Assembly: GCF_937616625.2 (NCBI RefSeq)
Contig: NC_065570.1
Span: 67,483,665 to 67,547,664 of the forward strand
Source of the DNA: Mercurialis annua
Taxonomy: Eukaryota > Streptophyta > Magnoliopsida > Malpighiales > Euphorbiaceae
Reading direction: 5' to 3'
Length of the DNA stretch: 64,000 nt
Shown here: piece by piece, positions 46,994 to 57,987 of the stretch
Layout: every line of letters starts with the position of its first letter
How positions within the stretch are numbered: the first letter of the stretch is position 1
Translations under genes and position numbers: made by a program
The notes under the pieces: generated by a model
Told to the model about the DNA's origin: nothing
The model's input: only the letters and a program-made list of their open reading frames with translations
Databases searched by the model: none

Positions 46994-47380
46994 TTTTAAG
47001 AAACTGAAATGAATTCAAATAAACCTCTTTGTTTTGCCTTCAAAATAGATAACCCCTCTCCCACACCAAATTAAGTTGCCATCTCCCATAAATATTCAGT
47101 CTTCTCATTGATGACAAATACAAGTCAATTGTTGTTTTTTATATTTATCATAAAGATCGAATGGGATAACCTGCCAATTTGATGGTCCGAAAACCAATGC
47201 TCCTACAAGAATTATGGCAGGTCTGGTATAAATCAATAAAGGTCCACTTTGCCCTCCAAGTTTAGCACAAAAGATCAATCCAAACTAGGTTTATAGTTTT
47301 GAAAAAGAAAAAGTTGCGCCATGTAGTTTTTACACCAACCAATTATGCGTTACACATGTGAAAAAAAAAATTGAGAAAAT
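46994..47380. other. YIF1 upstream region
   Basis: Probable promoter and leader of YIF1 (minus strand). I recognise no other gene or bounded element. Confidence 0.4.
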
Positions 47381-47383
47381 ATC

Positions 47384-47470
47384 TACCTGAAATCTGGAAA
47401 AGCAAATGAGCAAACGAGCAAACGAAAAGAAACATACCTGAAATCTGGAAAAGCAAATGAGCAAACGAAA
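47384..47470. repeat. Short tandem duplication, about 51-bp period
   Basis: TACCTGAAATCTGGAAAAGC, continuing with AAATGAGCAAACG, occurs at 47,384 and again at 47,435. Confidence 0.85.
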
Positions 47471-47569
47471 AACGGAATAATCTTAAAAGGTCAGGAGAAG
47501 ATAATCGAAGAATGAGAATACTTTCGAAGATAAATGAAAGTGAAAAGAGAAAATAGAAACATGAAGAGT

Positions 47570-48400
47570 TTAAATACGAGGAATATTTATGTCAAATCAT
47601 TAAATAGTGACACGTGGCAGGAAAAAGAGTCTTACTAGAGAAGAAAAGCGACTCACCAACATATGAAGCGACTCGCCCGGAATACAAAAAGACTCAACTT
47701 CAAAAAGAGCCAAAATCTACTAAGGCATGAATACTAATTACTTCAGCTCACTTGCGGGGGAGCTAACGATGGATACCGAATCCTACACTAGTTACAATGG
47801 AGCCGAGTTACATGAGATCCACTCTCAGGCGATACCGGACTCCCAATGGAAGAGCTGGATATATAAGAAAGACGGCCGAATCCATAGGATCCGCCGACAT
47901 ATCATTCAATAAGACGAATACCGAATCCCTTAGAATGCGCCCAAAGCGCGTTAATCCAGAATTTGGATAGATCGCCAAATCTAATATAATATCTCAAAGT
48001 ATCTTCCCATTTGGATACAGTCTCCAACATGAAAAGATAAGCTCTATTTTAGGAAGACGAGACTATTTAGGAGGACGTTCCTAAATAGGACTCATGTCTG
48101 AATAAGGTAGATCACGACAAATCAGGGTGAATCCCTACAAAGTAGAATCAATTCCTACAAGTAGGATTCACTTACCTACTATGACGCTACAAGATATGCA
48201 TTCATCTATTATAAAAGGAGCATGAGGTATGCCTAGAAACACAATTATATTCATATACTCAAACGCTGCTCAAAACTCTAAACTGACTTTAGCATCGGAG
48301 AGTTAATCGGACAACCACCGTCCGGTTAGCTTCTACCCTGTTTTGCAGGTCTTATTCACTGGTTCAGAAAGCAGACTCTATCAGTTAGAAAAGGTTTTAA
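47570..48400 (+). mobile_element. LTR-like retrotransposon relic (possible solo LTR)
   Basis: A block clearly richer in G+C than its surroundings, beginning near TGTCAAATCATTAAATAGTG and ending near ...GACTCTATCA. It contains a promoter-like TATTATAAAAGGAGC (about 48,210) followed by leader-like sequence (AAACGCTGCTCAAAACTCTA, CCACCGTCCGG). This layout resembles U3-R-U5 of plant gypsy-type LTRs. No internal coding region or clean 5-bp target duplication is visible, so identity is tentative. Confidence 0.42.
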
Positions 48401-48434
48401 ATATGTTTTACAGATTTACCTAAAATAAAAATAT

Positions 48435-49766
48435 AATAGGATTTCATACCTCAACATGGAAAAGTTAAAGAAATTACATCACTTTTTTTTATGATTTTAT
48501 GTTTTTACTCCAAGTGTCAAAAAAATTAATGATTCTACTATAAAATAAAAACATGTGACCTGGCAGTTATTTTTTCTTTTTTCTCTTTCTTTCTCTCTTT
48601 TTCTCTCTCCTCCGCTTCTCTTCTCTTTATTTTCCTCTTTCTCTGCACTTTTTTTACTTCCTCTCATTTTTCTTTTTCTAATGTCTTTGAAATTTAATTT
48701 TTAATATTCACAATCAGTTTCATTATTATTTTTTCTCGCAATTTATTTTTTCTTCTATTTCAGATCTAGATCTAAAATATGACAATAAAAAATTTATGCA
48801 TAAAAAAAATTATTTTTTCGACAAAAATAGATATTCTTAATAATTTATGTTAATTTCAGCTTGCAATTAATTAAAAATTGATTATTTTAACTTCTGATAT
48901 AAAAATATGCAAATAAAAAACGATCTGTAAAAAAAATTCAGAATTTTTTCATAATATTAATACAAAAGCAGCAGTGGTATTATCATCTCGCTATCATAAT
49001 TTTTCTGTAAAAAATTATTTTTCATGCATTATCATACTATTATCAATAATTTTGTCATACTATTATCATAACCTATTTTTATAAAAATTATCATAACATT
49101 ATCATAATATATTTTATCATAAAATATTATCATGACGTACGTTATCATAACTATATCGTAACATTTTATTATAAACTTATGTACTATTATCATAACATTA
49201 TCACAATATAATTTATCACAACAATATCAAAAAATATTATCATGACGTACTTTATCATATCTATATCATAACTTTATCATACTATTATCATAACCTTATC
49301 ATATTATTACCATAACCGTATAATATTATAATATTGATATGTTAACGTTAATGATACAAACATGCTAATTTAATGATACCAAAATGATAATCAAGCACTT
49401 TTTTTGATAAAAAATTGTTTTTCTCTGCAGTGTTATGATAACGTCATAGTGATAACGATATGATAATCAGACGCTGTTTTCTGCAGAAAATCCTTTTTTT
49501 CATCATAAAATCGTTTTTAATACAGATTTTCAAGTTTTAAACTGAAAAAATTCGAGGAAATTTTTAGATCTGATAGTTAAAATAAATTATAATAATTACC
49601 ACGAGTTAAGAAAATTTTGCCAAAATGTGGAAGAACGGCGAATCAACGGCGAGGTGAAGACAAAGCGAAGGCGGAGCAACGGCGAAGTAATGATGGATCG
49701 TTGAAGGAACATCAACGGCGTGACAAAAAAGAAAAAGAAATAAATGAAGAAAAAGACGAAGAAAAA

Positions 49767-49803
<37 letters not shown>

Positions 49804-49969
49804 AAGAAAAAAAGATACACATGTTAGAATAAAATTAAAATGTTAAAAGTAAAAAATAATAAAAAATAAGTATTCTTATAATAAAAAAAAATAGAATAAA
49901 ATAAATAAAAATACTAAATATATGAGGTATTTTCTTTATTTTTTCTTTGTTGAGGTATAATTTACTATT
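48435..49969. mobile_element. About 1.5-kb terminal-inverted-repeat element
   Basis: AATAGGATTTCATACCTCAA at 48,435 faces the complement of AATAGTAAATTATACCTCAA at 49,969; similarity continues inward for about 45 bp. The interior has a T/C-rich tract (48,560-48,660), a TTATCATAAC-type repetitive field (49,020-49,330), a short CGGCGA-rich patch (49,630-49,720) and a (GA)n tract (49,769-49,799). No transposase. No certain target duplication. Confidence 0.5.
49020..49330. repeat. TATCATAAC-type degenerate satellite field
   Basis: Many imperfect copies of a roughly 10-bp TTATCATAAC word. A larger unit is also repeated at 100-bp spacing: AAAATATTATCATGACGTAC at 49,131 and 49,231. Confidence 0.7.
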
Positions 49970-50167
49970 ATTTTAAAAAAACAGACTAATTTTCTCTTTA
50001 AATGTCTCAAAATGAGTTAAATTGGCTTATTTTAAAAATTACAAACATTTGATATTTTATTGACCCAAATGATTAATACTATTTTTAAATTTTTACATTT
50101 ATAATTATTTGACATAAATGAAAAAATATTTTTATTGGCAAAAAAAAATATATCCTTATAAAAATAA

Positions 50168-50536
50168 TGGTTAATTTTTAAAAAATTCACGAACTTTACA
50201 TGAAATTTCATTCTAATCATGATTTTTAAAAGTTTCCATTTAAAGGTACGAACTTTCATATTGTTTTAAATTTATTATTTCAGTGTATTTTTATTGACTA
50301 AATCTTCACTAAACCATTAATGAAAGACCCAAATTATTAATTAACATCAAATTTTATTATCTTTCAGTCATAGTATATAGAATTAGGAATTTTTAATCAG
50401 ATAAAATACACCGAATATTATTTTGGTAGTAAATTTGAAATAAAATAAAAATCCGTGTCTTTAAATGATAATTTTTAAAAATAATGATTAAAATGAAATT
50501 TCGTGTAAAGTTTGTGATTTTTTTAGAAATTAATCC
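50168..50536. mobile_element. About 369-bp Mutator-type MITE
   Basis: Perfect 9-bp flanking repeats taaaaataa at 50,159-50,167 and 50,537-50,545. Arms: GGTTAATTTTTAAAAAATTC / ...AAATTAATCC with CACGAACTTTACATGAAATT and its complement, the same arm phrase as the 16668 family, but with a different, A+T-rich centre. Confidence 0.8.
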
Positions 50537-50807
50537 TAAAAATAAATATTTCTTAAATTTCGTTGGTCAAAAAGTAGGACGATGTTTCATATGCATATGT
50601 CACTAGGAAAAGATTCCTTGTACGGCTTTACATCTATTTGTAGGTCAAATAAATATCACCTGAGCTGAGCATGCTGCTCTATTGTAATGTCAGTTTTGCC
50701 CCTATTCCTTCGTTTTAGACTGCTTTGGACCTATCCATGTGTTGGTCCATAATTCTATCCATTTATCTTTCTTTTTTTCCCTCCATGATATCACTTTTGC
50801 CCTCATT

Positions 50808-50990
50808 GGAAGTTCTTACCTAGACCCGTTATATGAAAAATTTATGTACCTATCCAATGAGGTGTTAGAAAAATGAGAAGAAAGGAAAAATAATAGAAAG
50901 AAAGAGAAAATTGTGTTAGATTTTCTAACACCTTATTGGATAGGTGCATGGAAAATTCATGTACCGGAACTAGGTAAGAATTTCCCTTCT
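50808..50990. mobile_element. About 180-bp foldback MITE
   Basis: The arms of about 65 bp share TTCTTACCTAG, 'catgaat/atttatgta', CACCTATCCAATAAGGTGTT and AGAAAAT. The centre is a purine-rich loop (gagaagaaaggaaaaataat). No target duplication was identified. Confidence 0.6.
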
Positions 50991-51550
50991 ATTTAAGTAG
51001 CAATTTTATCCTCTAAAACAATTAACACATAGATTAATTTATAAAAGAATTAGTAACTAATTTAATAATTATAAATAATTAATTTTATTTTGATAAATTA
51101 ACTTAAAAATTAAAGGAGCAAATTGTTAATTTTGAAAACAATTAGCTTATAAATTAAAGGGACAATGTCAAAATGAAATTAATTATCTATAAATTAATTT
51201 ATGTGTTAGTTGTCCATTATTTAAAAGTTGAAAGAGCAAATTGTTACTTAAATCAATCGTAATCCCTTCCATTCATATGAGAAGTTTTACTTTTTTTTAA
51301 ATAATCAAATTCTTCTTTTAAAGTTGGTATAAAGTATTAAAATATCAAAAAAGTTAATTATAAAAAAATCAAATAAAAAAGGCCCAAATTTTAGTAAATT
51401 GTTTCAAAAAAAACTCTAACAAAAAAAAAGGTGGGTTATCTGACTAAAACTCTAACTAATTCTAATTAACTCTAATTAATCTAAATTAATTCTAATTAAA
51501 ATTTTAATTAGCATCCTAATTAAAACTTAAATAGACCCTATTTAATCTAA

Positions 51551-51965
51551 GGCCTCGCTTGTTTGAGGGTAAATGGAAAAGGGAAATTTTACTTTCCGGG
51601 AAATAGCAAAATATTCTTACTTGATTCACTTTATATGTTTACTTTTCGGAAAATTAGCACTTTAACTTCCGTTGGATTAGAGAAGTAACTTTCCTAAATA
51701 AACCTAGCTAGGTAAATAGAATTTCCCTAGTTAACTTGATAAAAAGTACAATTATCTCTCTATATTTTATTAGTCTAGTTAGTTATTGAGACTAATATTG
51801 TCATTAAATTTTAACTAACTAAAATTATAATGTAATTTTCCGGGAAGTTAGCAAGTAAACCAAGTAAAAAAAAATATTCATTTCATTTACACTAATTTTC
51901 TCAGCAATTAACTTTCAAGGAAGTTTACTTTCCAGAAAATATACATTTATGAACCAAGTGAGGCC
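51551..51965. mobile_element. Tourist-like (PIF/Harbinger) MITE, 415 bp
   Basis: Ends GGCCTCGCTTGTTTGAGG and ...CAAGTGAGGCC, with TAA on both sides (51,548-51,550 and 51,966-51,968). GGCCTC..TTTG termini and a 3-bp TAA/TTA duplication are typical of Tourist elements. The interior repeats TTTCCGGGAAA-type words. Non-coding. Confidence 0.78.
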
Positions 51966-52079
51966 TAATTATCCCAAAAAAGATTTAAATAAAACGGTTC
52001 TTGATTTAAATTTTTAAAATTATAGGGGAAGAATTGAAATTTAAACATTTTTAAGTGTAAATTTGAAGAATTAAACAAA

Positions 52080-52465
52080 GTCTCATTTTTAAAATCCAAA
52101 TGTTTGCATTTTTTATCAATTACAACCAAGTTTTTAAATTTTTCTATTTATGTCCAAGTTGAATGCTTTTTTTTTTTGCAATTGTAACCAGAATTTTGAA
52201 TTTTATTTTTAAAATTCAAACTTTTGCATCTTTTATCAAGTACGCCTAAATTTTAAAAAACTGTCTAACTTATAAAAAAGATTAATATAAACGTTTGGTC
52301 ACAGTTGATAAAAATTTAAAAAGTTTGGATTTAAAAAATAAAATATAAGGTTTTGGTGATAATTGCAAAAAAAAAACTGTCAAATTGGACATAATTGTAA
52401 AAATTATAAAACTTGATCATAGTTGATAAAAAATGCGAAAGTTTGCATTTCAAAATAGTTAGACC
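52080..52465. mobile_element. 386-bp Mutator-type MITE
   Basis: Flanking 9-mers ttaaacaaa (52,071-52,079) and ttgaacaaa (52,466-52,474), 8/9. Arms pair through GTTTGCATTTTTTATCAATT / the complement, and TATGTCCAAGTT / AATTGGACATAA, leaving a repetitive centre. Confidence 0.68.
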
Positions 52466-52753
52466 TTGAACAAATATAAAAGATATTTTTAAAATATTTT
52501 ATCATTTCGAATTGAAGAGTGTGTTTCACTCTCCGAGAGTGCGACTGGAGAGCATGTTTTTGATACGAAACACCAAAAGTTGAGGTTTTTTTATCCAGTT
52601 TTTTTTTAAAAAAAAAATAATCTTTTTGATATTTTATGTCAACTGCAATTGATGAATTGATACTTTGTTTCTTTCTTTTCACGATGTTTCATTTAAAAGT
52701 TTTATTTTTATTCTTAAAATAATTTTATTTTATTTTTAATTAGGTTAAAATAA

Positions 52754-52884
52754 GCTAATGTGGGCCTAATTTAAATGGTTAAGCCACCTCTAAATACATT
52801 GAGAGGCTATAGGTTCAAATTTTGTCCCCCTAATTTATAACTAATAATTGAGATTTTATGAGTCGTTTACCATTTGATAAAAAA
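52754..52884 (+). mobile_element. tRNA-derived SINE with 12-bp target duplication
   Basis: Perfect 12-bp flanking repeats aggttaaaataa at 52,742-52,753 and 52,885-52,896. An A-box-like AATGGTTAAGCCAC (52,775) and a B-box-like GGTTCAAATTTTGTCCC (about 52,812) are spaced as in tRNA-derived SINEs, and the element ends in ACCATTTGATAAAAAA. Short (131 bp), non-coding, mobilised in trans by LINEs. Confidence 0.82.
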
Positions 52885-52896
52885 AGGTTAAAATAA

Positions 52897-53537
52897 TTCT
52901 TACAAAAATTCTACTATCAATAAGGATAACGTAAAAAAATATATCTTAACATAAATGATTTTTGAATTTTTATGTAAGATAAAATATAACTTCTAAAATA
53001 GGGAAAAAGTTGTTGTTTTCTCTTTTTAATTTTTTAGGTCTAACGTATATTCCCATGAAGAGTAGAATCAAAACTTTAAAAGTAATTAATAATAAAATAT
53101 AAATGAATAATATTTAGAGGGAATTTCCTACACTACTCTATTTTCTATTTTATTTATAAATTTACATTATTTTTTTATTTTTATTTTTCTAATTTTTTGT
53201 TTACAAAAAATACCTTGTTTTTTTAAGTTCACACTGATACCTTTTTTCACATTTTAATATTTTATTCTATTTTTTATATATTTTTTTCTGGTGTTTTTTT
53301 TTATTTTTTATCGTGTTTTTAATGTAACTATGATGTATTATAGTGCATCTATTATGTTTTTGTTAGTGTAACTGTGGTGTTTATATAGTATATATATATA
53401 ATGTATTTTTGGTCTTTTTGTAGTGTTTTTATGGTGGATATCATAAAAACACTGCAAATACACCACAAATACTGCAAATATACCATAAATATATTAGAAA
53501 AACGGCAGAAATACTCCAAAAATATAAATACACCCTA
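52897..53537. other. A+T-rich sequence with GTGTTTTTATGGTG-type words
   Basis: No gene. From about 53,300, related short words (tagtgttttt, gtggtgttta) and their complements form a loose palindrome centred near 53,437 (AGTGTTTTTATG / CATAAAAACACT). Confidence 0.45.
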
Positions 53538-54357
53538 CCTGAAATTACCTATGCCGTTAATTCAGTATGTCAGTTGGTGCCTTACAATATTTGACGTTCA
53601 CCCGACCTGAAATTACCTATGCCGTTAATTCAGTATGTCAGTTTACACACACTCCTTTGGAAGTTCATTGGCAAGGGGTTAAGAGGATATTACGCTACTT
53701 AAAAGGTACTTTATCTTGTGGTTTACAATTATCACCTGGTTCCTTGCATACAATGTCAGCATATAGTGACGCCGACTGGGCCGGTTGTCCGGATACAAGG
53801 AGATCAACGACTGGTTACTGTGTCTTCCTTGCCAATAATCTCATCTCTTGGACAGCCAAGAAACAACACACGGTATCTCGTAGCAGTGCAGAATCCGAAT
53901 ATAGAGCCTTGGCAGCTGTTGTAGCGGACATATGTTGGCTACGATATCTTTTGCAGGAGTTATCTATTTTTGTTCATGTTCCAATAGAAGTGTTTTGTGA
54001 TAATATATCAGCTACATATCTCGCTCAAAATCCAGTCAATCATGCTCGCACCAAGCATCTTGAAATCGACCTTCATTTTGTTCGTGAACGGGTTATGTGG
54101 GGTGGTATTCAGGTGTTGCACATCTCCGGCGATGCTCAGCTTGCTGATATTTTTACAAAGGCCGTCAGTACCGCTCGCTTTCAGACTATGCGTTCCAATC
54201 TGGGCGTTTGCAACGCACAGATTTTGGGGGGATAATAAGATATATATTTAGTCAATGTATAGATATCATATGGATACTAGTGTAATTTGTATATCTTTGT
54301 ATTGCTATATAAATATCAGCAGTGAGCTCTTATATTCATAAGAGACTCTTTCACTTA
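53538..54357 (+). pseudogene. Truncated Ty1/copia retrotransposon: RT end, RNase H and part of 3' LTR
   Basis: From 53,570 to 54,235 a 221-residue open frame covers the C-terminal end of copia polyprotein: VGALQYLTFTRPEITYAVNS (end of reverse transcriptase), SDADWAGCPDTRRSTTGYC, WTAKKQHTVSRSSAESEYRA, CDNISATYLAQNPVNHARTK and HISGDAQLADIFTKA (RNase H with its acidic residues). A G-run like a polypurine tract (ttttggggggat, 54,224) and an LTR-like segment with TATATAAATATC (54,306) follow. Everything upstream (gag, protease, integrase, most of RT) is missing. A 39-bp piece of RT sequence is duplicated at 53,538 and 53,606. Confidence 0.88.
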
Positions 54358-54712
54358 TTAATAAAAACACTGCAAATACACCATAAATCAATTCGTTCTT
54401 TACAAAATCAGTAGTATTAAAATAAATAAACAAATCTATGAATAAAAGAAAGACAAAATAATTATATAATAATAGAACAATTTTATAAACAAAAAAATTA
54501 TAGTTCTACAATAATTTATTTATAAAATGTTTAATTCATCACAAAAAACCAAAAAAAATCACTAAATTTATGTTTCAATTTCCATAAATACCAATAATTT
54601 CACTTAATGTTTTTGATAATCAAAGAACTAATACAATCAATTTATTCAATTTGAATTCAACTTCCAGAAAAATATAAAAACTTAAATAACATAAAAATTA
54701 AAAAGTTTAAAA
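54358..54712. other. Intergenic: terpene synthase 3' side
   Basis: It starts with ATAAAAACACTGCAAATACA, a direct repeat of 53,442-53,470, then A+T-rich sequence that should include the 3' UTR of the terpene synthase on the minus strand. Confidence 0.5.
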
Positions 54713-57098
54713 CTATTGTTGAATTGGTATTGGTTGGACGAACATCGATTTGATATATTCCTTGACGTACTCTGGGTTCGTGTAGCCATCACAGTATCTG
54801 TAGCAAACTTCTACCACACGAATAATGTTAACAATGGGCATAAGTAAGGACAATGGTAGAGCTGTAGGCCTTAAACATTCCTCGTTCATTTCCTTCCATA
54901 ACGCTTCAACCATCCCTTTAATCTCTTCGGTGGCTTTCTCTTCGGAAACTCCGTGATGGTTCATATAGCATTCGATGGAGGATGCAACATGTCCCGAACC
55001 TCTTTCTTGTTCGTCCTTATGAGTTACAAGATCGTCCATGAGACGAGAAATGGCTCCCGAAGCTTTCATAATTTTCGGATTTTTTATTAACCATTCGAAC
55101 TCTTTAGTTCCTTTAACTTGTGCCATCCTTGCGTAGCATCCTGCAATTATAATAGGGATACCGCCCGTACAAGATGCTGCCTCCATGTACTCGTCTAGTG
55201 ATGGAACGTAACCGTCATGGTACCATTGAGATTCACTCATGTACGCTTTGATTATTTGAATTACCTATTCAAAAATTAATTACAAACAAATAGATAACGT
55301 GAAAAAACACAAAAAATATTTTATAGAATATTCGAACTTTATTCCAAAAATTAACTTTCAAACCATCATCTTCTCTATACTATGAAAAAGATATATTTAT
55401 TTGTTAATTTAGTAAAAAAAAAACAAAAATTATAAAGGTTACCTCATTCTTCACATAAGGAACTGTGAAGGCTCTTTCTTCTTGTTTCATGTCATTTTCA
55501 AATTGGTCCAAAAGATCTATGAAAGCTTTATAAAGAACTTTCATGTACTCAGGTAGAAGATCAAGGCTACTAGTACCCCACCTGTTACATATTAATCAAA
55601 AAATAATTAAATACGACATGCATTTTTAACTTAGTTTTAAAAAGTATCAAATAGCTATATTTCAATCCAAAAAATAGAATTAAAATTCAATTAATCGGAC
55701 AAACCTCTCTATTCCTTGGGTAAAACATTTGAGTTCATCAAGTGTACCATATCCATCGTATATATCATCCACCACTGACAGCAAAATCAGAATTTGTGTA
55801 ACAAGTACTCTCGAACCGCCATATTGAGGTTCAAAAAATACTCCCATCATCCAGAAGTAGAGCTCCACAATTCTGTCTCTTGCAAACGGGTATTTTGACA
55901 CCAAATCCAAATCACTCCACCATCTGAAATGTAATTCATTGTGTGGTTAAAATAATATTCATGTCTAACATAAAAAATGTTAGAACTGCATTAATATTTT
56001 ACCTTGAAAGGTCGCTGAGTTCTTGTTGATGCACTAATTGTACTCGATTGAAATCCAACTTGGCAAAATTTAGTAAGATTTCATCGCGAGACTCGTCCAT
56101 TTCGTACAGAGAGATGAACTGTCTGGCTTCAACTCTCGGCATGCCTCTATGGAAAGGGTGTTTCAATGCATTTCTTATATGCTTTTCGAAGACATTAACA
56201 TTAGTATTCGAGTATGATTCCAAAACGGGTTTCGTGAAAGCGATAGCTTCGTCTAGAATATCTTCTCCCGTTATGCTCACAAACGCAGCTTCGTACAAAC
56301 TCAGCACGCCCCCTATGTCCGTCGCCAGGCTTTGCTTGAACTTACCATCACTGTCCTTGAACTTGTTAAACACGTCTGTCGAAATCCATCATAATGTTAA
56401 TTAATTTCAATCTTTATGAGCTTAAAATTGTAATAATTAACTAAGATTGTTATTAGTGTATGTTACCAGAAGTGATTTTGTAACCGTTTTGTCTGAGAAC
56501 TCGAAAGACGAGTGAAACAGTGTGTAAATCACATTCTTCATCCGAAACATGAGCCACGAGAGCATCAAAATGTTCATCTAGCTGCTGCTCTATTTCGTCC
56601 TCAAAATGATATGATAACCCGAGCCGAATTAACAAGTTGATGAAAATAAGTTTTGTAAAAGCATCATCTGCACCAGAAATTAGCTTGCTCTTCACTTCTG
56701 GTTTTAACACTTCTATCTGCTCGTTATACGATTCGTACTCCTACACACACAACCAGTGATCAGCAAATAAACGCTGAGGATATCGCGAACTAAATTGTTA
56801 TAAGAACAAATATCGATGAATGAACTTCTCAGGTGCTTACCGATTGTTTAAAAGAGAAGGAACGGAAGCTATCGCCCCATATAGTGGGCGGAAAACTGAC
56901 TTGTGGACGATCTTCTTCGTGGGATATTTGTTGAGCCTTGATGACTGATTTTCTAGTCAAGGAAGAGGAAGATAATTTGATTTTAGTGATAAATAATGGT
57001 GAACTTGAAACACCCAGTTTTGCAGAGTGAATGGTTTTTGATGGATAGAAAATTTGGTTTCTGAAGCTTGCGAACGAAGTTGCTTGCTGCAATGCCAT
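54713..57098 (-). CDS. Terpene synthase, TPS-a, casbene-synthase-like with plastid transit peptide
   Basis: Six exons: 57098-56841, 56740-56467, 56375-56003, 55923-55705, 55581-55443 and 55264-54713; 604 residues, phases consistent. Class I synthases ionise a prenyl diphosphate with Mg2+ held by DDxxD, here DDIYD at 354-358, and by the NSE/DTE motif, here D498, T502 and E506 in DDLVTHKDE. The RDR motif is at 317-319. The N-terminus ([12 protein letters not shown]...) is Ser/Lys-rich for about 60 residues before the family start [15 protein letters not shown]. Most TPS-a enzymes are cytosolic sesquiterpene synthases; a TPS-a body with a transit peptide is the hallmark of casbene/neocembrene-type diterpene synthases of Euphorbiaceae, and the sequence resembles casbene synthase (for example [17 protein letters not shown]). 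The product cannot be predicted from sequence. Six coding exons rather than the usual seven; the final one is long. Confidence 0.92.
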
Positions 57099-57209
57099 TT
57101 TCGATAGAAAAAAACTTGGTTTTGAATGCTGTGTTTTGTTTTGCAAAATGGTGCAATATAAACTATGCTTGCAGTCTGAACTTAATTACCAGCACCAATA
57201 CTGATGCCT

Positions 57210-57219
57210 TATTTATAGC
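57210..57219 (-). promoter_or_regulatory. TATA box of the terpene synthase gene
   Basis: On the minus strand, CTATAAATAA lies about 115 bp upstream of the ATG at 57098, consistent with a leader near 80 nt. It is the best TATA match in the interval. Confidence 0.6.
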
Positions 57220-57362
57220 ATGTGAAATACAATATCAACTTTGCCGCTGTGGAAATTAAAGAGCAAATAGTAAAGAAACATAGCATGGCTAATTTGTTGG
57301 ATTTAGTTGACCGTTGAAGCTGGCATATAATAGTTGATTTTATTGACTGATGACGGATGCAA

Positions 57363-57587
57363 TTTTTTTTTTTATAGAGTTCGTGAGGTTTCTTGAACGG
57401 ATATGAGACGGCACTTTTAAATTTTTCACATTTAGACTAATCCTCACTCGAGCAGTGTAGCTCTCTTGTAGGAAGCAAACTCTAATTCCAAATTTTAAAC
57501 GGATGCATACATGAGTGCGGTTAGAACCCGCGACCTCGCTTAAACCAGAAAAACCCCTTACCAATTCATATGCACCCTGAAATTTCA
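57363..57587 (-). mobile_element. Candidate SINE, minus orientation, in the terpene synthase promoter
   Basis: Read on the minus strand: an A-box-like AATTGGTAAGGGG, then GAGGTCGCGGGTTCTAACCG as B box, ending in an A-run (T-run on plus, 57,363-57,373). GATGCAA flanks both sides (57,356-57,362 and 57,588-57,594), a short target duplication. It begins about 260 bp above the synthase start codon. Confidence 0.55.
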
Positions 57588-57987
57588 GATGCAAATAATT
57601 TAACAATTGAGTAGACAATAAAAACTCTATAAGTTGGCTTAATCCATCCAAAATTCCATTTTACTTTCAAATTTTATTTACCTAATTCTTTAAAAAATAT
57701 ATTATTAAACTTATTCAATAAATTTGCGTACTATGCATTTTTATTTAATAGATTATTTTATGGACATAAATTATGAACATTCGCTCGTTTCGCCGTTAAA
57801 TGATTAATAATTTTTATATAAAAATAATTCATTATTTATATTTCAAAATTTTATTTATCTGATTTCTCTTTTAATTGTTTTACTTAAATAAATTTTTGTA
57901 CTTTTAGATTTTTTTATTTACTTGATTTCTCCTTCAAATTTAAAGTTGTAACATATTTTACCAACATATTCAATTAGGTGAGTATTT

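Noticed and set aside
47727..47912. 61-codon plus-strand frame
   Set aside because: Lies in the LTR-like block; no similarity to any gag or other protein I recognise.
49020..49330. CRISPR-like repeat array
   Set aside because: Units are short, degenerate, A+T-rich and without unique spacers of constant length; it is a plant satellite-like field.
49596..49832. Open frames over the (GA)n tract
   Set aside because: Low-complexity translation (RERERE / SLSLSL) of a microsatellite.
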